A stretch of 64,000 nucleotides of DNA from Limihaloglobus sulfuriphilus (GTDB lineage: Bacteria; Planctomycetota; Phycisphaerae; Sedimentisphaerales; Sedimentisphaeraceae), in the NCBI RefSeq assembly GCF_001999965.1, contig NZ_CP019646.1:2914001-2978000 (forward strand). Direction: 5' to 3'. The position numbers and the translations under genes were made by a program. This document shows, piece by piece, positions 1-6,358 of the stretch. Below the pieces are notes generated by a model. That model was not told the origin of the DNA. It saw nothing but the letters and a program-made list of their open reading frames with translations, and ran no database searches. Every line of letters begins with the position of its first letter. Position 1 is the stretch's first letter.

Positions 1-1
1 T

Positions 2-796
2 GCCGCCTTTGCGGTTTTTAGTATTGCCGAGGCAAATGATGAGCTTACAGTTGAACAGATTGTTGAAAAAGCCAACCACGCGGCTTACTACCTCGGCGAT
101 GACGGCAAGAGCACGGTAGAGATGACTATCACCGACAAGCAGGGACGCGAGAGAAACCGCCGCTTCAACATTCTCCGCATGAACGCAGGAGGAGGCGACG
201 GCGACCAGAAGTATTTCGTATATTTCCAGGCCCCCTCCGACGTCCGCAAGATGGTGTATCTCGTGCATAAAAATGCAGAGCTTGACCAGGACGACGACCG
301 CTGGATGTACCTGCCAAGCCTCGATCTGGTTAAGCGCATCGCGGCAAGCGATAAACGTACCAGCTTTGTGGGCTCGGATTATCTCTACGAAGACGTATCG
401 GGCAGAAGCCTCGAGGCGGACAAACATGAGCTTACCAAAACAACCGAGGATGGCTATGTAGTGAAAAACACTCCGAAAAAGCCCGACATGGTGGAGTTCA
501 GCTACTACAACACCATAATCGACAAGAAAACTTTTCTGCCGGTCAAGATGGAGTTTTATGATAAGTCCGGCGAGCTTTACCGTACAATAGAAGCTCTCAA
601 GGTTGAAATGATAAAATCCAAAAAAGACGACAAAGAGGTTGAATACCCGACATCCACAGAATCACTCGTAAAAGATCTCAAAAGCGGAAGCACTACGAGA
701 ATGAAGTTCTCAAACGTTGAGTACAATATCGGCCTCAAGGAGAGCATCTTCACCGAACGCTACCTCCGCCGCCCGCCGAGAGAAGCAATGCGATAA
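2..796 (+). CDS. Outer-membrane lipoprotein-sorting (LolA-like) protein, 5' end outside window
   Basis: The frame is open from base 2, so the start codon and most of the signal peptide lie upstream; 264 residues are visible, opening with the tail of a signal sequence (AAFAVFSIAEA). The body resembles the LolA-like family of outer-membrane lipoprotein-sorting proteins: the stretch WMYLPSLDLVKRI followed by FVGSDYLYEDV is typical, as is the C-terminal region on converting a precursor fold (FLPVKMEFYDKSGELYR). Members of this family usually sit beside RND/MMPL-type exporters and are thought to carry lipids or lipoproteins across the periplasm. Here the next gene, 30 bp downstream, is an outer-membrane barrel, which fits an envelope transport cluster whose inner-membrane pump would lie upstream of the window. 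The family assignment is fairly firm; the cargo is unknown. Confidence 0.8.
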   Translation, partial: AAFAVFSIAEANDELTVEQIVEKANHAAYYLGDDGKSTVEMTITDKQGRERNRRFNILRMNAGGGDGDQKYFVYFQAPSDVRKMVYLVHKNAELDQDDDRWMYLPSLDLVKRIAASDKRTSFVGSDYLYEDVSGRSLEADKHELTKTTEDGYVVKNTPKKPDMVEFSYYNTIIDKKTFLPVKMEFYDKSGELYRTIEALKVEMIKSKKDDKEVEYPTSTESLVKDLKSGSTTRMKFSNVEYNIGLKESIFTERYLRRPPREAMR

Positions 797-826
797 TAAT
801 TCGGACTTACTTACAGGGAGACATAT

Positions 827-2107
827 ATGAATTTCAAGAAGTTGATTATTCTGGCAGGCTTTGTTCTTTCTGCCGCGGTTTTTGCTGCTGATAACACTGA
901 CCCCTTCGAGCTGCCCGAGTTCTTCGGCAAGCCACAGGTTCACGGCTTCATTGAAGGCCGCGGCGGCTACCGCACACAGAACGATTTGTACGAAAAGGAT
1001 ATATCCGTCATGGATACCCGGCTTCAGCTGGATATCTTTACATACAACGACTGGGGCGACTTTAAATATAAAGGCGATTTCTGGGGCGACGGCGTTACCG
1101 AACAGGGCAAATACCAGACACGCGAGCTGTGGTTCTTTACCCGCCCGCTGGACTTTCTTGATGTCAAGCTCGGCCGGCAGGTTCTCACCTGGGGTACCGG
1201 CGATTTGCTCTTTTTGAACGATTTATTCCCAAAAGACTGGCAGTCATTCATGATCGGCCGCGACACAGAGTACCTCAAGGCCCCCTCGGACGCGGCAAAA
1301 TTCAGCTTCTTTAGCGATATCGCCAATCTTGACCTGGTATATACGCCGAAATTCGATTCGGACAACTACATAACCGGCGACTATATATCTTACTGGAACG
1401 GCGGACTGGGCCGCACTGCCGGCAGAGATGCCATCGTCCGCGCAGATGAGCGGGAAAGCTGGTTTACCGATGACGAAATCGCCGCACGCCTTTACCGCAA
1501 TATCAACAACTACGAGCTGGCTCTGTACGGCTACTGGGGATACTGGAAAAGCCCCGGCGGCCAGACTCCCGCCGGCAGGGCGTATTTCCCAAGGCTGGAT
1601 GTGTACGGTGCCAGCGTTCGCGGGCAGCTCGGAGAGGGTATCGCAAACGCGGAGATTGCCTACTACCGCTCAGCCGATGACACAGGCGGCAATGATCCGC
1701 TCGTGAATAACTCCGAGATGCGGTATCTCCTCGGTTATTCACAGGAGATAGCCCGCGACTTCAACGCAGGAGTGCAGTATTACATAGAGCAGCTGCTCGA
1801 ATACGACGACTACCGGAGGTATCTTCCGCCCGCCGCGGCAGCGACAAAACGGGATGAGTTCCGCCAGGTGGTTACGCTGCGGCTTACTAAGCTGCTGATG
1901 AACCAGAATCTTACGCTATCAATGTTTACCTTTTACTCGCCAACCGATGAAGATGCCTATCTGCGGCCAAACATTCATTACAAATTCACAGATAACCTCG
2001 CCGCCGAAATCGGTGCCAATGTGTTTTTTGGAAACTCACAGCATACTTTCTTCGGCCAGTTTGAGGATAACACCAGCATTTATACCGCCATTAGATACAG
2101 CTTCTAA
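827..2107 (+). CDS. Outer-membrane beta-barrel protein (DUF1302/porin-like)
   Basis: A 426-residue protein with a clear signal peptide (cleavage probably after AAVFA, near residue 20), followed by alternating hydrophobic/polar strands rich in Tyr, Trp and Gly, and ending in a terminal Phe (IRYSF) as expected for BamA-assembled barrels. Local features such as LGRQVLTWGTGD and repeated short aromatic strands resemble DUF1302-type and alginate-export-type outer-membrane proteins. The ATG at 827 has a good ribosome site (AGGGAG) just upstream. The gene follows the LolA-like gene by 30 bp and is probably co-transcribed with it. Substrate cannot be told from sequence. An outer-membrane barrel is well supported; the exact family is less so. 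Confidence 0.75.
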   Translation: MNFKKLIILAGFVLSAAVFAADNTDPFELPEFFGKPQVHGFIEGRGGYRTQNDLYEKDISVMDTRLQLDIFTYNDWGDFKYKGDFWGDGVTEQGKYQTRELWFFTRPLDFLDVKLGRQVLTWGTGDLLFLNDLFPKDWQSFMIGRDTEYLKAPSDAAKFSFFSDIANLDLVYTPKFDSDNYITGDYISYWNGGLGRTAGRDAIVRADERESWFTDDEIAARLYRNINNYELALYGYWGYWKSPGGQTPAGRAYFPRLDVYGASVRGQLGEGIANAEIAYYRSADDTGGNDPLVNNSEMRYLLGYSQEIARDFNAGVQYYIEQLLEYDDYRRYLPPAAAATKRDEFRQVVTLRLTKLLMNQNLTLSMFTFYSPTDEDAYLRPNIHYKFTDNLAAEIGANVFFGNSQHTFFGQFEDNTSIYTAIRYSF

Positions 2108-2144
2108 GGCCGCCGCGGAAAAGACAAACAGATTCCCGATATGT

Positions 2145-2213
2145 TTATGCTTTTATCTCATCGGAGCTGAACACGCGTTTTGCCTTACCCGCCTGCCTGG
2201 GCAGACCGCCTAA
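2145..2213 (-). pseudogene. Displaced native 3' end of paaK
   Basis: Read on the minus strand, this segment encodes LGGLPRQAGKAKRVF followed by SSDEIKA and a stop at 2145-2147. The first part is identical at protein level to the C-terminus of the PaaK ligase encoded at 4033-5322; the last seven residues differ from the present PaaK end. LPRxxGKAKRV is a normal C-terminal motif of phenylacetate-CoA ligases, so this looks like the original tail of the gene, cut off when the DUF262 unit inserted. It has no start codon of its own. Confidence 0.7.
2170..2213. repeat. 44-bp direct repeat, distal copy (att-like)
   Basis: This stretch matches 4064-4107 in the same orientation at 43 of 44 positions (the difference is A at 2205 against G at 4099). 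The distance between copies is 1894 bp. The sequence contains a 7-2-7 palindrome (GCCTGCC / GGCAGAC here; perfect in the other copy) and, on the minus strand, codes the last conserved motif of PaaK. It marks the outer end of the DUF262-bearing unit. Confidence 0.85.
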
Positions 2214-2238
2214 AATCCGACGAGAAAAAAAGGAATAT

Positions 2239-3945
2239 TTAAAAACTTATTCTCCAAATAGAGGTTGCCTGACGTGCCATCCATTTTTGTCTTGCTTCAA
2301 TCTTTTCCGGGTTCCACTCCGAATATTCTTCTGCTATCTTTTTTGTAATTCCGAACTGGCTGGAACGATAGTTTGTTATTTTTTCATCAAAACTGCAATT
2401 CCCAATATCTCTGTTTGGTCCGGTTTCCATTAGAGCCATGTTTCCTAAACGGTACACATATCTGGAATGTTGGTTTTCGTCAAGACTTGCCCAGGATTCA
2501 TCAGGGTTTTCGGGCAGAATATGCTCTATATTGTATTTATCACTTTCTCTGTCAAATTTCTGGCTGGTTAAATGTTTTTCGAGTTCGAACAGAATATATC
2601 TGACAACTTGCTTATTTCGTGAATTTGTTGTTTTGAACTCTTTTTCCATAAAAGAAGATTTGAATCTTGAATCTTCAGGATAATTCTCTTTAAGCCGGCT
2701 CAACACTTCGCTTGCCGTTTGGATTTTTCCTGATGTCAGCTCAACTGCAATTGAATTATAATTTCTTTCCTGTTCATTTGACTGGAAGTTGCATATCACA
2801 TTGTATCTGAATGATATAATCGTGACAGCTCTTAGTATCTTAGTAAATGAATCGGAGTCACTCTGAGAAAATTTAACGTGAGCTGCAAGTAAAACAGCAA
2901 AGGGCTGTTTCACATAGAACATTTTTAACAGCTTGAGGCATTCCTGCTCCTTGCTTGACCACATGTTATCGTGCGGGTCACGTATAGCAGCGTAGATATT
3001 AGCGTATCTATCCAGATCTCTTATAATCTCAAATGCGGATGCTTTGGTTTGAATCTCTTTTCGGATTGTTTTGAAAAGATCAGTTTTACGCACGAGTTTT
3101 CTGCGGCTGTTCCAAAAAACACGTAGAAATTCGGGAAAACTCTCACTTCCCAATGTACCCACAATTCTTTCCCAGCGTTCTTCAAGATTTTTTAACTCTT
3201 TTTCATGAGAGCCCTCATTGTTAACGACTGAGAAAAGATAGTTCTTTAATAGATCAGTAGAAGAAAGCCTCACTCCTCTGGCATTCAAAGTTTCAAACAC
3301 TTTAAATGCGTTAAGTTCGTCGCTTACTGTAATAACTGTGAAAAACAATTTATCAACTATAGAATCAATAAATTTCGCTAATTCCTGCCCGTTTTCAGAA
3401 GCAAAGCCTTTTATTTTGTCTTTGAACCAGGTAAATGATTTTCTAAGTTGATGTTCTGAGGATCTAAGGCCTCGTTGAGGAAGCGGCTCCAGAGGGACTA
3501 AGTAATTCTGGTAAAATTGATCATTGTGCCTGTTGAGCTTAAGTTTTGTACGTGGAATTAGAGTCACAGGGTCAAGATAACCAATATAGTTACTGCGTAA
3601 TTGCTCTAATCGTCTTTTGTTGTTATCCGGATCTTGATTTTGCTCGGCCAAATCGTTCAATATCGATAGTGAAGCCAGAACTATTATACTCAATGTTGTT
3701 ATACGCTGTTGACCATCGATTATATCAAAATCTTTACTGTCATCTGATTGAAGCACAAGATAACCCATATAATGACTTGGTTCAGGGTCTGCGTCAAACA
3801 GGCTGACAATATCCTGCCATAGATCATCCCATTCTTCGGCGGTCCATGAATAATCTCGCTGAAAAGAAGGAACCTTATATGTTAAACCATTGCCTAATAG
3901 CTGGCGGAATGTTTGATTAGCTGTGTTAAAATTGGTGTTAGCCAT
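2239..3945 (-). CDS. GmrSD-type DUF262/DUF1524 single-chain restriction protein
   Basis: This 568-residue protein has the two halves of GmrSD-like defence proteins in one chain. The N-terminal DUF262 domain shows VPSFQRDYSW (25-34) and the diagnostic DGQQR (77-81), a ParB/Srx-like NTPase fold. The C-terminal DUF1524 domain shows an HNH-type EHILP (474-478) and LGNMALM (500-506) followed by the usual Asn and Lys/Tyr-rich region. Known members such as GmrSD cleave phage DNA with modified cytosines, and single-chain DUF262 proteins occur in several defence contexts. ATG at 3945 has GGGAG upstream. The gene stands alone within an integrated unit at the end of paaK, which supports a transferred defence role. 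The modification it recognises cannot be inferred. Confidence 0.85.
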   Translation of the reverse strand: MANTNFNTANQTFRQLLGNGLTYKVPSFQRDYSWTAEEWDDLWQDIVSLFDADPEPSHYMGYLVLQSDDSKDFDIIDGQQRITTLSIIVLASLSILNDLAEQNQDPDNNKRRLEQLRSNYIGYLDPVTLIPRTKLKLNRHNDQFYQNYLVPLEPLPQRGLRSSEHQLRKSFTWFKDKIKGFASENGQELAKFIDSIVDKLFFTVITVSDELNAFKVFETLNARGVRLSSTDLLKNYLFSVVNNEGSHEKELKNLEERWERIVGTLGSESFPEFLRVFWNSRRKLVRKTDLFKTIRKEIQTKASAFEIIRDLDRYANIYAAIRDPHDNMWSSKEQECLKLLKMFYVKQPFAVLLAAHVKFSQSDSDSFTKILRAVTIISFRYNVICNFQSNEQERNYNSIAVELTSGKIQTASEVLSRLKENYPEDSRFKSSFMEKEFKTTNSRNKQVVRYILFELEKHLTSQKFDRESDKYNIEHILPENPDESWASLDENQHSRYVYRLGNMALMETGPNRDIGNCSFDEKITNYRSSQFGITKKIAEEYSEWNPEKIEARQKWMARQATSIWRISF

Positions 3946-4032
3946 TTTATAAGCTCCCTCGCGTTTATACTTACATTATATCAGTCTGAAAACGATAATA
4001 TAATAAAAGTTTGATTAACGCAAAAAGAATCT

Positions 4033-5322
4033 TTATTGAACAGTTCTACAGTCTTCTTTACGAAACACGCGTTTTGCCTTACCCGCCTGCCTGGGCAGGC
4101 CGCCTAAGGGGAACACATCACCTTTTGGGCTGAAACCGAGTGCCTCTTTGAGTGCTTTCTCGACCATGAAGCCGGTAACGCCTTCCTCGACCTCGACATT
4201 TACGCGGACATCTTTCACGCCGTTGTGCTCCTCGAGGATTATCTGGTAATTCGCGCCGGCACCGGGGATTTTCATCAGTGCCTGTTCGACCTGTTTGGGC
4301 CAGAAGTTCACGCCCTTTACGATCAGCATATCATCTGTGCGGCCGGTAACCGATTCAATCTTTGTGTGCGCCCTGCCGCAGGCGCATTTCCCGCGGCTTA
4401 AAACCCTGGTCAAATCGCCCGTCCGAAGGCGTATGACAGGCAATGCCTCACGGGTCAGAGCGGTTACCACCAGCTCGCCGAACTCGCCGTCAGGCAGAAG
4501 CTCACCGGTGTCGGGGTTTATAACCTCTATTATATAGTGATCCTCCCAGACGTGTATGCCGCTGTGGTCAATGCAGTCCTGGCCGAGCGTGCCGACGCCG
4601 CCGGTCTCGGTCATTCCGTAAATATCGTATATTTCAGCGTTTAACCCGCCTTTTATCTTGGCTTTGAGCGAGTCGGAGAATATCTCAGCCCCGAATATCG
4701 CTACCTCTAAGTCCGGCAGATCCCGGCCCGTCTCGGCAAGCACCTCCATAATTCGTATTCCATAGCTGACAACGCCGGTGAATATGCGGGTTTTGAAGTC
4801 CCTGGCGAGCTTTATCTGCCTTTCGGTGTTGCCGGCACCTGTGGGGATGATAAACAGGCCGGCGGCGCGTGCCCCGTGATACATACCGAAGCCGCCGTTG
4901 AACAGACCGAAAGAGGGCGTAATCTGGATCGGGTCACCCTTTTCCGCGCCGGCCATACAGTAACAGCGTGCCATACACTCGGCCCACTGACGCAGATCAT
5001 TCTCCGTGTAGGGCATGACAACCGGCGTACCCGTAGAGCCGCTGGACATATGCATCTCGATCATGGACTTCTGCTCAACACAGCTCAGCCCCAACGGGTA
5101 GTTATCCCGCAGAGTAGCCTTGTCCATCAGCGGAAACGAGCTCAAATCCTCGAGCCCTTCCAGATCTTCCGGAACTATGCCGGCATCATTAAACCGCTTG
5201 CGCTGAACTGGATTATTCTCATAAACATAAGCCAGCATGCGTTTTAGCTTAGTAAGTTGAATATTTTTAATCTCATCCTGGCTCAAGGTCTCGAGCCGAA
5301 CATCAAAAAAGCTGTTTTCCAT
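4033..5322 (-). CDS. paaK: Phenylacetate-CoA ligase (AMP-forming)
   Basis: A 429-residue adenylate-forming enzyme that activates aryl acids such as phenylacetate to CoA thioesters. Visible are the P-loop-like SSGSTG near residue 93, YGMTETGG near 235, a Cys-rich turn (CACGRAH) common in this family, the GRTDDMLIVKGVNF hinge and the C-terminal GLPRQAGKAKRV motif. I place the start at the ATG at 5322, which has GGAG six bases upstream, rather than the TTG at 5334. In anaerobes paaK often accompanies iorAB, which makes aryl-acetyl-CoA from aromatic amino-acid keto acids; here iorB lies 4.8 kb upstream, separated by accessory genes. The last nine residues (RKEDCRTVQ) appear to come from the integrated DUF262 unit. 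Confidence 0.9.
   Translation of the reverse strand: MENSFFDVRLETLSQDEIKNIQLTKLKRMLAYVYENNPVQRKRFNDAGIVPEDLEGLEDLSSFPLMDKATLRDNYPLGLSCVEQKSMIEMHMSSGSTGTPVVMPYTENDLRQWAECMARCYCMAGAEKGDPIQITPSFGLFNGGFGMYHGARAAGLFIIPTGAGNTERQIKLARDFKTRIFTGVVSYGIRIMEVLAETGRDLPDLEVAIFGAEIFSDSLKAKIKGGLNAEIYDIYGMTETGGVGTLGQDCIDHSGIHVWEDHYIIEVINPDTGELLPDGEFGELVVTALTREALPVIRLRTGDLTRVLSRGKCACGRAHTKIESVTGRTDDMLIVKGVNFWPKQVEQALMKIPGAGANYQIILEEHNGVKDVRVNVEVEEGVTGFMVEKALKEALGFSPKGDVFPLGGLPRQAGKAKRVFRKEDCRTVQ
4064..4107. repeat. 44-bp direct repeat, copy inside paaK 3' end (att-like)
   Basis: Partner of 2170-2213. Here it lies within the coding sequence of paaK, covering the conserved GGLPRQAGKAKRVF motif, and contains the perfect palindrome GCCTGCC-TG-GGCAGGC at 4085-4100. 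Since the motif is expected in PaaK proteins, this copy (or its partner) is gene sequence reused as a crossover site rather than a foreign repeat that happened to land in frame. Confidence 0.85.
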
Positions 5323-5391
5323 GTATATCTCCAATTAGTAACAGGTCAGACGTTGTCGAAACTGTTTGTTCTATACAAGCACTAATAAAGA

Positions 5392-5739
5392 CTAATTCTC
5401 TTCTAAGTCTAACTGTTCAAGCTGTAAATTCATTGCTTTGGCAAGTTTGACCAGTGTATTGCGGTGAGGATTCTGGCCGGCTCTCTCGATCTGTGCCAGG
5501 GCAGATTGAGAAATACCTGCTTTGGCTGCCACGTTTTTCTGAGTGAGGCCAAGGTATTTTCTCCAGGCCTTGATGATAGACATATCATCCACAACCATCA
5601 TCTCGACTACCTCATGAGGAACCGTCTGTCCGTTATCGTAACCGGTAAGTGCAATATAATCATCATAAGGAAGAACAGCGTATTCCGGTTTGCCGTTCCT
5701 CTCGATAATCTGAACATTTTTTTTAATAAGTACGCTCAT
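5392..5739 (-). CDS. HTH (Xre-type) antitoxin of a RelE-like module
   Basis: A 115-residue protein. The first half (IIERNGKPEYAVLPYDDY) resembles a Phd-type toxin-neutralising segment; the second half is a canonical Xre/Cro helix-turn-helix (LGLTQKNVAAKAGISQSALAQIER, here split: recognition helix around QSALAQIER). It would bind both toxin and operator DNA and repress its own operon. The gene starts 17 bp before the end of the toxin gene, so translation is probably coupled. Toxin-first order is as in HigBA. The pair sits between paaK and the restriction genes and may serve to stabilise the inserted island. Confidence 0.85.
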   Translation of the reverse strand: MSVLIKKNVQIIERNGKPEYAVLPYDDYIALTGYDNGQTVPHEVVEMMVVDDMSIIKAWRKYLGLTQKNVAAKAGISQSALAQIERAGQNPHRNTLVKLAKAMNLQLEQLDLEEN

Positions 5740-5977
5740 CTCTTTTGCCTACTTTCTCGATTGTAACGATCTTAATTTCCTGCTGCCACGAAAAGATAAC
5801 TCGATAGCGGCCAACACGCAGACGATACTGGCCTTGGCAGCCGGTTAAGGACTTGACATTAACGCAATCAGGCATACCGGCTAATCCGCCAACCTTTTCA
5901 ACAATAGTAACCTGTTGTTTTCGCGGCAGTTTCCGAAGCTGCTTGAGTGCTTTTAATGTCCAGTTTACCTTATTCAT
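5723..5977 (-). CDS. RelE/ParE-family toxin
   Basis: An 84-residue basic protein with the RelE-fold pattern: an N-terminal helix pair (ALKQLRKLPRKQQ), then SLTGCQGQYRLRVGRYRVIF, the strand-loop-strand core with conserved Arg residues (YRLRVGRYRV) that in this family bind mRNA in the ribosome A site, and a final strand ending KVGKRDERTY. The closing Arg/Tyr residues fit a ribosome-dependent endoribonuclease rather than a gyrase-poisoning ParE, although the two cannot be separated with certainty. The toxin precedes and overlaps its HTH antitoxin. The upstream 80 bases are very AT-rich and are the likely autoregulated promoter. Confidence 0.85.
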   Translation of the reverse strand: MNKVNWTLKALKQLRKLPRKQQVTIVEKVGGLAGMPDCVNVKSLTGCQGQYRLRVGRYRVIFSWQQEIKIVTIEKVGKRDERTY

Positions 5978-6058
5978 GTCTTATTTTATTACTTATATAA
6001 TAATTTAATTATAAGATATTTCAAGAAAAAACTTATAATTTTGAAAATTCGGGAATAA

Positions 6059-6187
6059 TTATTCCTTGTATAGCCGGTCATTTTGCCAGTTTTCGGTGTT
6101 TGTGACAAAATACGCTCCATACCGGCTATAATCATACCCCTTTAACCGTATAGAACGTCTATGATGTCTATCTGGTTCATAATTCAT
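6059..6187 (-). pseudogene. Truncated REP-associated tyrosine (Y1) transposase, N-terminal fragment
   Basis: A 42-codon ORF with ATG at 6187 reads HHRRSIRLKGYDYSRYGAYF then VTNTENW and stops at 6059. HHRRSIRLKGYDYSxxGAYFVT is the well-conserved N-terminus of RAYT/IS200-like Y1 transposases common in planctomycetes and Bacteroidetes. The HUH motif and catalytic Tyr regions that should follow are missing, so the protein cannot be active. It is probably the scar of a deletion. It lies between a DUF2442 ORF and the toxin-antitoxin pair, in the non-core block between iorB and paaK. Confidence 0.7.
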
Positions 6188-6215
6188 TTCATCTCAGGCA
6201 TTTGTCCATAATTTT

Positions 6216-6356
6216 CTACACCGGTAAACTGTCAGAATATAATGTTTCCGGGTCCAGATACTTTGAAACATCGAAAATCCGCTTTTCCCCGCCTTCAAAG
6301 GTGAGGCAGAGATGATGGTTTTCCAATGGTTTTACGTTGAGTACGCCTTTATACAT
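6216..6356 (-). CDS. Short DUF2442-like protein
   Basis: A 46-residue ORF starting two bases after the end of the restriction gene on the same strand. It reads MYKGVLNVKPLENHHLCLTF and continues with EGGEKRIFDVSKYLD, matching the start of DUF2442 proteins (pattern V..VkPL.dy.L.l.F..GE.rvFDv..yL). DUF2442 proteins are usually about 80 residues and are often paired with DUF4160, a suspected toxin-antitoxin arrangement. This one stops early at 6216, and no DUF4160 partner is visible, so it is probably a truncated remnant. It was too short for routine gene calling; the family call rests on the N-terminal pattern. Confidence 0.55.
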   Translation of the reverse strand: MYKGVLNVKPLENHHLCLTFEGGEKRIFDVSKYLDPETLYSDSLPV

Positions 6357-6358
6357 AA

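Larger units (their letters stand above)
2170..4107 (-). mobile_element. 1.9-kb integrated unit carrying one DUF262/DUF1524 gene
   Basis: The unit is bounded by 44-bp direct repeats (2170-2213 and 4064-4107), one inside the 3' end of paaK, the other downstream of the DUF262 gene and still attached to a different, plausible paaK tail. The unit supplies a new end (RKEDCRTVQ and stop) to PaaK so that the ligase stays intact. That is the arrangement left by site-specific integration into the 3' end of a gene. No integrase, transposase or excisionase is encoded inside, so the unit is either non-autonomous, a deletion remnant, or the result of homologous recombination with a donor paaK locus. Its single gene is more AT-rich than paaK and the nearby envelope genes. 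Confidence 0.6.

Noticed and set aside
4085-4100. GCCTGCC-TG-GGCAGGC palindrome as a stand-alone dispersed repeat or terminator
   Set aside because: It codes the conserved GLPRQAG motif of PaaK and has no T run; the pair of copies is better explained as a duplicated gene end.
5335-5391. Search for a copy of the iorB 3' end that would mark the other edge of the RM/TA block
   Set aside because: No match to the iorB end was found near paaK, so no direct repeats could be assigned to this block.
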